Positions 1 through 5,085 of a stretch of 5,085 bases of DNA are shown one piece after another (position 1 is the stretch's first letter; each line of letters opens with the position of its first letter). A program made the translations under genes and the position numbers. The notes under the pieces were generated by a model. That model was given only the letters and a program-made list of their open reading frames with translations, was not told the DNA's origin and did not search any database. The stretch lies in assembly GCA_947475645.1 (NCBI GenBank), contig CANJNU010000104.1:1-5085 (forward strand), written 5' to 3'. The stretch is from Bacteriovoracaceae bacterium (GTDB lineage: Bacteria; Bdellovibrionota; UBA1018).

Positions 1-1177
1 GAGGCAGGCCCACGTCCGATAGGTAGACCGGATTAGGAAACCACCCTGCGTATCTTGGCTTTTCGCGTGATTCTGGAATGACTTCAAACTTTCTCATTAG
101 CTTTAAGAAATCGACTCCCCCTGAAAAGATGAAGTTTTTATAGAGGCGGCCTTCATCTAGTCCCCAACCGAAACTAAAGATCCAAGGGTTCACTTCAACA
201 CCCCCCGAGAAATGGATTCTCGATGGAACATCGGCCAGACGAACTGTTTCTAAATATGTTCCCGCCATGAGCTTAAGCTCAAGCTCCTTGAAATCGGCAG
301 CGGTGTAAGAAATGCCCAAGCGAGGCTGAAGCGTCCAATGTTCGCCAATTCGCCGTGTGGAATCACTGAGTAGAGCTGCATTCGGAGTCTCTCCTACCCA
401 TTGAATCTCAGAAGAGAATCGAAACACACGATTTGGAACCCAACCCAAACCCAGCGAAAGTCGGGCAGGTGAATAGGCAGACTGAAAAAAATCAGAAAAA
501 GCGCCGTTTTTATCAGAAGGGTCCATCTGCAGATCCATCGAAGGAATGAAGCTTACTCCGGCTAACCAACGCTCGGGAAGCTGATAGAGGGCCCCTAATC
601 CAAGGCCTATCGAGGTCGCTCCCCGAGAAGCGATCTCACTTCCGAGCTCGCTCACACTTTGGCGAGTTCGCGAAACAATTCCGGTAAGGCCTATGGAGAG
701 CTGCTCAGAGAGAAAGAGGCGCGATACAGAAAATCGATATTCTTGAGTCGCCACAGCGAATTGGTAGGGCTTTCCGCCCATAAAATAAGTGCCCGACTCT
801 GCCTGAGGCGACCAAACAGCATACCCAAAACCCCAAGGATAAAGGGCCCCTGTTGCTACGAAACTTTGAGCGACAGCCAACACATCGTAACTCTGCAGAT
901 GCCCATCACGAATAGCCGTACTCACCCATTGAAGTCCGGTCGAATCCAAAGTCATGGAGAGTCCAGCGGGATTCTGTACCGAGCCAATAAAGCTGTCGGC
1001 CAGTCCCACCATTGCGCCTGCCATTCCGACTGTTCGCAGATCCCCTCGTACGGTAGAGTCCCAAGCCGAATAACCCGCCCGAGCACGAGCAGGAAGCCAA
1101 GCTAAGCTTAAAACCAATCCGAAGAGCAGAAAATAAGAAGTCGAATTCCAGGTCCTAAGATTCGGAATCATCATCAT
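1..1177 (-). CDS. Outer-membrane beta-barrel protein, FadL/OmpP1-like, 3' end outside window
   Basis: The frame stays open for 392 codons from ATG 1177 to the window edge, so the C-terminus is missing. The N-terminus looks like a Sec signal peptide: a short region with Arg8, a hydrophobic core at residues 15-28 (YFLLFGLVLSLAWL), and an AxA-type cleavage site near ARARA-GYSAW (after residue 34). The mature start, about residues 43-73, carries VRGDLRTVGMAGAM, then GLADSF and QNPAGL. This resembles the N-terminal signature of FadL/OmpP1/PorV-type barrels (R..GM.GA....AD....NPAGL). The rest is rich in short amphipathic stretches with aromatic and glycine residues, such as LSLGLGWVP, fitting beta strands. 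By family, it would sit in the outer membrane and may move hydrophobic compounds; the substrate cannot be told. Its start lies inside the 3' end of ihfA, suggesting translational coupling. ATG codons at 1183, 1177, 1174 and 1171 are all in frame; 1177 has the best spacing from the AAGGGG. The coding call is strong, the exact family moderate. Confidence 0.85.
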   Translation of the reverse strand, partial: MMMIPNLRTWNSTSYFLLFGLVLSLAWLPARARAGYSAWDSTVRGDLRTVGMAGAMVGLADSFIGSVQNPAGLSMTLDSTGLQWVSTAIRDGHLQSYDVLAVAQSFVATGALYPWGFGYAVWSPQAESGTYFMGGKPYQFAVATQEYRFSVSRLFLSEQLSIGLTGIVSRTRQSVSELGSEIASRGATSIGLGLGALYQLPERWLAGVSFIPSMDLQMDPSDKNGAFSDFFQSAYSPARLSLGLGWVPNRVFRFSSEIQWVGETPNAALLSDSTRRIGEHWTLQPRLGISYTAADFKELELKLMAGTYLETVRLADVPSRIHFSGGVEVNPWIFSFGWGLDEGRLYKNFIFSGGVDFLKLMRKFEVIPESREKPRYAGWFPNPVYLSDVGLP

Positions 1178-1514
1178 CGTCATCCCCTTCGGATGATCGA
1201 CTCTGAACTTCAGACAGGGGCTTGCCTTCGAGTGCCGCATTCACGTCAGCACGAAGGACTTGTGAAGGCCGGAAGGTCAAAACCCGGCGAGCACTGATTT
1301 CAATACTTTGTCCGGTTTGGGGATTGCGACCCACTCTGGAACGCTTTTCGCGCACCACAAAGTTTCCAAATCCTGAAATCTTAATTTTCTGGCCATTGGC
1401 CAACGTCTGTTTGATTTGGTCGAAAACCATTTCAACCAGGTCGGCAGCATCCTTCTTGGAAAAGCCAGCCTTCTCGTAAAGAGCCTCAACGATATCCGCT
1501 TTGGTCATTGCCAC
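1155..1514 (-). CDS. ihfA: Integration host factor alpha subunit with acidic C-terminal tail
   Basis: A 119-residue protein of the HU/IHF family, which binds the minor groove and bends DNA as a dimer in the nucleoid, assisting transcription, replication and recombination. Visible family marks are the helical N-terminus MAMTKADIVEALYEKAGFSK, GFGNF at 48-52, the arm motif RNPQTG at 63-68 with the intercalating proline at 65, and ARRVLTFRPS at 75-84. The position behind pheST and the MAxTK start favour IHF alpha over HU. Start choice: GTG 1514 gives M-A-M-T-K, aligning with MALTK of E. coli IhfA, and lies ten bases from a strong AAGGAGG. ATG 1508 is 16 bases away, ATG 1523 only one, and the longer frame to 1559 adds an unlike hydrophobic stretch. 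The body ends near residue 97; the rest is a tail ending in six aspartates and SES, absent from E. coli IhfA. The last codons overlap the next gene. HU-like function remains possible. Confidence 0.93.
   Translation of the reverse strand: MAMTKADIVEALYEKAGFSKKDAADLVEMVFDQIKQTLANGQKIKISGFGNFVVREKRSRVGRNPQTGQSIEISARRVLTFRPSQVLRADVNAALEGKPLSEVQSRSSEGDDDDDDSES
1184..1189 (-). promoter_or_regulatory. Ribosome binding site of the barrel-protein gene, inside ihfA
   Basis: AAGGGG on the minus strand lies within ihfA codons just before the aspartate run. It leaves six bases before ATG 1177, nine before ATG 1174 and none before ATG 1183, so 1177 is preferred. The match to the anti-Shine-Dalgarno sequence is partial, so initiation may rely on ribosomes finishing ihfA. 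Confidence 0.5.
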
Positions 1515-1524
1515 GATTCCCATT

Positions 1525-1531
1525 CCTCCTT
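1525..1531 (-). promoter_or_regulatory. Strong Shine-Dalgarno sequence deciding the ihfA start
   Basis: AAGGAGG on the minus strand is a full match to the Shine-Dalgarno core. It lies one base from ATG 1523, ten bases from GTG 1514 and sixteen from ATG 1508. The ten-base spacing together with the MAMTK alignment to IhfA makes GTG 1514 the likely initiator. Confidence 0.75.
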
Positions 1532-1559
1532 GAAATAGAAATGCACCGAAAAAGAACAA

Positions 1560-1565
1560 ATTCTA
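1560..1565 (-). promoter_or_regulatory. Possible -10 element of an ihfA promoter in the pheT-ihfA gap
   Basis: TAGAAT matches the sigma-70 -10 consensus at five of six positions and lies in an AT-rich part of the 110-base gap (1515-1624). The best -35 candidate, CAGGCA at 1584-1589 with an 18-base spacer, matches only three of six, so the promoter is weakly supported. It would give a leader of roughly 40 bases. The gap holds no convincing terminator: the one short inverted repeat (CTGTT / AACAG near 1588-1607) is not followed by a T run. Read-through from pheT is therefore also expected. Confidence 0.25.
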
Positions 1566-1624
1566 AAATTTCGGCAGAACTGATGCCTGTTCATCTATTG
1601 AAACAGATTCCTGAGTTTTTTCAA

Positions 1625-4105
1625 TCAACTCCTCAATTCTACTCCGATTTCTTTTTTCCAGGCCGCCAAGATCCGTTCAGAAGCTTGATCAGCCTCGGCT
1701 TCTTGCAAACTACGGCTCTCATCATTGAAAACGACGCGCACGGCGATACTCGTCATTTCGGCTGCCACCTGACTTCCACGATAAACGTCAAAAACCTTAA
1801 CGGTTCTTAGAAGTGGCTTACCCACCTTTTGCGCTACTTGAATGAGCTTATCGGCTGTTACATCTCTCTTCACAAGAAGCGCAAAATCGCGCTCAATCGA
1901 CGGAAACTCGGGCCACTTCTTAAATGTTCTAGGCTGAGCAGCTGATTTTGAGAGCCCCATTAAGGTCTCCCAATCCAACTCAGCAATCCAAAGCGAAGAG
2001 CGCAGCTTCAATTCGCGGGCACGTGCCGGATGCAGTAAGCCCACGTATCCAGCCGAACTCTTGCCCGCCAAGATCTCGACGCTTTGCCCTGGATGGAACA
2101 ATGAGGCGATAGACGTTTCGCTTCCAGTCGACTGATGCAACGGCATCAATCGAACTCCACGAATATCCAAATCAGCAATTAACCGCTCAACAATGGCTTT
2201 AACGTCGTAAAAGTCTACTTCACCCAGATCCGACTTCAAACCTGAGGCCATTCGTGGTCCTGAAAGTGCAAAAGCCAGCTTCCAGCGCTCCTCAGACCCT
2301 GTCTCACTGCCTGATTTCGACAGAAAAATGGGCCGAATCTCGAAGAGTCGAATCGACAAGGGGTCCGAACCAAAGTGATGATGCTGCTGATCGAGAGCAT
2401 TCTTCATTAACCCTGGAAGTAACGAGGGAACTAAAGCTTCATGCTCTTCACTGAGTGGATTAGTTACTTGAAGCGCAGATTCTAATCCTAGCTGCCTCAG
2501 CCACTTCGAACTCGTAAATGCGAAATTCAAACTTTCCTGAAGCCCTAACGATACCATCGAATCTTTAGATCGATCGAGAAGCGCTAATCGCTTACGACTA
2601 GACGATCCAAAAGTGGGATCAGAGGAAAGCGTTGGCAAAGTTGCAGGAATTTGATCGTAGCCCAATGTGCGAGCCACCTCTTCAGCGTAGTCTTCGCGAT
2701 TGCGTAAGTCACGTCGGTAACTCGGAGACCGAATTTCCCAATCCCCCGAAGAAGTGCGAGCTACTTCGCAGTCTAACGCCTTCAGAATCGATTCAATCTT
2801 CTCGACGGAAAGAAGAGTATCTGGAATTCCTAAGAAGCGCTTGAGATAATCGGAAGCGAAACTCACGGCAGGCATCGACTTTCTCGATTCGAGATACCCC
2901 GGCAAACTCACATGAGTGCACTCCCGCACCTCTCCTCCTGCAACTTGACGGATGAGCGTAACCAATCGAGACATCACCCACTGAACAGCAAGCGAGTCCA
3001 CGCCCTTTTCAAAACGCTGGGATGCATCGGTTCTTCTCAGATGACGAGATGCCGCTTTTCTTACAAGCCCCGGATGAAACTCGGCTACTTCGAGCAACAA
3101 CCGCGTGGTCGAATCTTGAACCTGGGTTCTTCCACCCCCCATCACACCCGCAAGACCCACAGTTGCTTGGCCGTCCTCAATTACAATCTCCGAGCCACCG
3201 AGTTCGATCGTTGCACCGTCGAGAAGCAACAAAGATTCGTTCGCACGAGCCATACGAACTCCAATCTTACCGCCCTGAATCTGACTTGCATCGTAAGCGT
3301 GGACAGGATGACCCAACTCCAACATCACCAAGTTCGTGGCATCAACCACATTGTTAATCGTGCGACTTCCGAGAGACTCCAAACGCTTGACCCACTCGAC
3401 AGGCGAAGGACCAATTTTCACTCCTTCCAGTAAGCAAGCTGCAAACTGTGGCGCATTCTCGCCAGCACTTAACTTCACTTCGAAAGCCTTCTCGATCGCC
3501 GAGGAACTCCACTTTAATTCGGCCCCCAAAGGACGACAAACCGTTTTACCGATCGCTGCACCAACTTCGCGTGCGAGCCCCAGGTGACTCATACAATCTC
3601 CGCGATTCGCGGTAAGCTTCAAAACAAAAATCACATCATCCCGACCCAAAACCTCAGCAATCGGACGACCCACGACGGTATCCGCGGGGAGCTCGAAAAT
3701 TCCTTCCGCCGTCTCGGCAACCTTCAGCTCCTCCAAAGAGCAAAGCATCCCAAAGGACTCCACCCCCCGAATCTTACCCACCCCAATCTTCATTCCGTTA
3801 GGAAGATTGGCTCCGACTTGAGCCAGAATTACCTTAATACCCGCACGCGCGTTTGTCGCACCACAGACGATCTGCAAAAGCTCAGCACCACCACAATCCA
3901 CCTTGCAGAGACTCAATCGGTCAGATTGAGGGTGCGGCTCGCGATGAGCGATTAACGCGGTAACCACATTTTCTAGGCCGGCATCTTGCCGTTCAATCGC
4001 CTCAACTTCCAAACCTCGAGAGGTCAATAGATCGGCCAAGCCCTGAGGACCTCCTACGCCGGAAAGATCCACCATCTCAGAAAGCCACTTCCAAGAAATA
4101 CGCAT
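1625..4105 (-). CDS. pheT: Phenylalanyl-tRNA synthetase beta subunit
   Basis: The beta chain of the cytoplasmic alpha2-beta2 enzyme that charges tRNA-Phe; it handles tRNA recognition and hydrolyses mischarged Tyr-tRNA. At 826 residues it is slightly longer than the roughly 795 of E. coli. Domains in order: an N-terminal MRISWKWL start; an EMAPII-like tRNA-binding domain at about 44-155 (HPQSDRLSLCKVD, then IVCGATNARAG); the B3/4 editing domain at about 210-385 (NNVVDATN, ELGHPVHAYD, LAGVMGG, then RRTDASQRFEKGVD); a B5 domain at about 415-490 (RSPSYRRDL, EEVARTLGYDQIP); a catalytic-like core at about 500-720; and a C-terminal ferredoxin-like anticodon-binding domain at about 726-826 (FPSIERDFALLV). 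Glu339, Thr359 and Ala361 fit the editing-site positions known in E. coli PheT, so editing is probably intact. The ATG start follows GAGAGG (4114-4119) by eight bases. It begins 35 bases after pheS with no visible terminator, so the two are almost certainly one transcript. Confidence 0.98.
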   Translation of the reverse strand: MRISWKWLSEMVDLSGVGGPQGLADLLTSRGLEVEAIERQDAGLENVVTALIAHREPHPQSDRLSLCKVDCGGAELLQIVCGATNARAGIKVILAQVGANLPNGMKIGVGKIRGVESFGMLCSLEELKVAETAEGIFELPADTVVGRPIAEVLGRDDVIFVLKLTANRGDCMSHLGLAREVGAAIGKTVCRPLGAELKWSSSAIEKAFEVKLSAGENAPQFAACLLEGVKIGPSPVEWVKRLESLGSRTINNVVDATNLVMLELGHPVHAYDASQIQGGKIGVRMARANESLLLLDGATIELGGSEIVIEDGQATVGLAGVMGGGRTQVQDSTTRLLLEVAEFHPGLVRKAASRHLRRTDASQRFEKGVDSLAVQWVMSRLVTLIRQVAGGEVRECTHVSLPGYLESRKSMPAVSFASDYLKRFLGIPDTLLSVEKIESILKALDCEVARTSSGDWEIRSPSYRRDLRNREDYAEEVARTLGYDQIPATLPTLSSDPTFGSSSRKRLALLDRSKDSMVSLGLQESLNFAFTSSKWLRQLGLESALQVTNPLSEEHEALVPSLLPGLMKNALDQQHHHFGSDPLSIRLFEIRPIFLSKSGSETGSEERWKLAFALSGPRMASGLKSDLGEVDFYDVKAIVERLIADLDIRGVRLMPLHQSTGSETSIASLFHPGQSVEILAGKSSAGYVGLLHPARARELKLRSSLWIAELDWETLMGLSKSAAQPRTFKKWPEFPSIERDFALLVKRDVTADKLIQVAQKVGKPLLRTVKVFDVYRGSQVAAEMTSIAVRVVFNDESRSLQEAEADQASERILAAWKKEIGVELRS

Positions 4106-4140
4106 GATTTCCGCCTCTCGCTTGAATTAAATAGAAGGGG

Positions 4141-5085
4141 CTAGAACTGCCCCAAGAACCTTTGATCGCCCGAGAACATCAGACGCAGATCGGGAACTTC
4201 ATGCAGCAACATGGCAATGCGCTCCACGCCCATCCCGAACGCAAATCCGGTCAATCCTGTTTCACGAGGATCACCATATCCCGCCATCTCGAGCAAGTGC
4301 GGATGCACCATACCCGCGCCTAGAATCTCAATCCACCCAGTGGATTTGCAAAGCCTACAGGCATCGCGAATCGCTGCGGGCTTGTTTCGGCACATAAAAC
4401 AACTGACATCCACCTCGGCCCCCGGCTCAACAAAGGGAAAATAGCTAGGGCGAAGCCGAATCTGGGTGTCAGCACCGAAGATCTCTCGTGCAAAATACTG
4501 AAGGACACCTTTCAGATCGCTCATCTTCACACCTTGATCGACCCACAAACCTTCGACTTGGTGAAACATGGGTGAATGGGTTGCATCGCTATCAGCGCGA
4601 AATACAGCGCCAGGGCACAATACACGAACAGGCCACTTCTGAGAGCGCATGGAGCGCATCTGAACCGAAGAGGTGTGGGTTCGCAAAACCACCCCTGGGC
4701 CCATAAAAAAAGTATCCTGCATATCGCGGGCGGGGTGATCGGCTGGGATATTCACAGCATCAAAGTTCAGAAATTCAGTTTCTACTTCGGGACCCGTCGT
4801 CACATCAAAACCGATACGCGAGAACACCTCGATGATTTTACGGGTAGTCTGCGTGATCAGATGCAGAGAACCTCGGTGAGGTACTCGCGCCGGTATCGAA
4901 ATATCGATTCGCTCGGAGCGAATCTTCTCGGCGATAGCCTGAGATTCGAGGATCGATCGACGTGCGCCAATCGACTCTTCAAGCTTACCCTTCCACTCGT
5001 TAGCAGCTGCCCCGATCTTAGGACGATCTTGAGGAGTTAACCCCCCCACGCCCTTCAGGACTTCGCTAAAACCACTCTTCTTGCC
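4141..5085 (-). CDS. pheS: Phenylalanyl-tRNA synthetase alpha subunit, 5' end outside window
   Basis: The catalytic alpha chain of phenylalanyl-tRNA synthetase, a class II enzyme that activates phenylalanine with ATP. The frame is open to the window edge and its first visible residues, GKKSGFSEVLKG, match the family's GKKG segment, so the GTG at 5049 is internal and about 30 N-terminal residues are missing; 314 are visible. Landmarks, numbered from the first visible residue: LRTHTSSVQMRSM near 134-146; class II motif 2, FRADSDATHSPMFHQVEG, at 162-179; the phenylalanine pocket RPSYFPFVEPGAEVDV at 212-227; and motif 3, GFAFGMGVERIAM, at 280-292. The alanine of GFAFG, which in E. coli (Ala294) limits substrate size, is kept. 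Between the pocket and GWIEILGAGMVHP sit four cysteines as CxxC-x10-CxxC (residues 229-246), a possible metal site also seen in a shorter form in Bacillus PheS and absent in E. coli. The stop is TAG at 4141-4143. Any leader or attenuator upstream is out of view. Confidence 0.97.
   Translation of the reverse strand, partial: GKKSGFSEVLKGVGGLTPQDRPKIGAAANEWKGKLEESIGARRSILESQAIAEKIRSERIDISIPARVPHRGSLHLITQTTRKIIEVFSRIGFDVTTGPEVETEFLNFDAVNIPADHPARDMQDTFFMGPGVVLRTHTSSVQMRSMRSQKWPVRVLCPGAVFRADSDATHSPMFHQVEGLWVDQGVKMSDLKGVLQYFAREIFGADTQIRLRPSYFPFVEPGAEVDVSCFMCRNKPAAIRDACRLCKSTGWIEILGAGMVHPHLLEMAGYGDPRETGLTGFAFGMGVERIAMLLHEVPDLRLMFSGDQRFLGQF

Noticed and set aside
906..1100. Minus-strand frame of 64 codons downstream of ihfA
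   Set aside because: It is out of frame with the 392-codon open frame covering the same bases, which has a signal peptide and barrel signature; this one is an Arg/Gly/Ser-rich shadow.
1588..1607. Short inverted repeat CTGTT / AACAG in the pheT-ihfA gap as a terminator
   Set aside because: The stem is only five to six pairs with a loop of eight to ten bases, and no T run follows on the minus strand.
2912..3433. Plus-strand open frame of 173 codons, plus others at 659-1105, 1508-1810, 3022-3357, 3584-3955 and 4576-5040
   Set aside because: Each lies opposite or across the codons of pheS, pheT, ihfA or the barrel gene, has no recognisable domain, and reads as low-complexity Ser/Arg/His-rich sequence typical of antisense shadows.
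4106..4140. pheS-pheT gap searched for a promoter or terminator
   Set aside because: Only 35 bases; apart from the GAGAGG ribosome binding site it shows no hairpin or promoter-like pair.
5047..5049. GTG as the start of pheS
   Set aside because: The frame continues upstream to the window edge and those residues (GKKSGFSEVLKG) match the conserved GKKG segment of PheS, so the real start lies outside the window.
1..5085. Search for a novel multi-gene system, mobile element, CRISPR array or RNA gene
   Set aside because: Nearly every base belongs to four same-strand genes, three of them housekeeping; no repeat arrays, insertion ends, tRNA-like folds or defence-type genes were visible.

Overview
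The window reads as an ordinary chromosomal stretch of a Gram-negative bacterium. All four genes lie on the minus strand in the order pheS, pheT, ihfA, then an outer-membrane beta-barrel gene. The pheS-pheT-ihfA order is a well-known proteobacterial arrangement. An exported barrel protein implies an outer membrane. The four-cysteine insert in PheS, the extended acidic tail on the IHF subunit and the roughly balanced base composition suggest a deltaproteobacterial-grade or Bdellovibrionota-like lineage rather than an enterobacterium. That placement is inference, not proof.

Layout, in direction of transcription (high to low coordinate): (1) 5085-4141, pheS, with its first roughly 30 codons outside the window; (2) a 35-base gap holding the pheT ribosome binding site; (3) 4105-1625, complete pheT; (4) a 110-base gap with a weak promoter candidate and a strong Shine-Dalgarno sequence; (5) 1514-1155, ihfA, best read from a GTG start; (6) a gene starting inside the last codons of ihfA and running off the low-coordinate edge of the window, open for at least 392 codons, encoding a signal peptide followed by a FadL/OmpP1-like barrel. 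This last gene has no stop in the window, so a search for closed ORFs misses it.

PheS and PheT form the alpha2-beta2 phenylalanyl-tRNA synthetase. IhfA is one half of the DNA-bending integration host factor. The barrel protein has no obvious functional link to either and is probably co-transcribed, and by its overlap translationally coupled, with ihfA. No RNA genes, mobile elements, CRISPR arrays, large repeats or convincing terminators were seen. I found no evidence of a new multi-gene system. The most distinctive local feature is the ihfA/barrel-gene junction, where a GAT/GAC repeat encodes an aspartate run in one frame and stacked ATG start codons in another.
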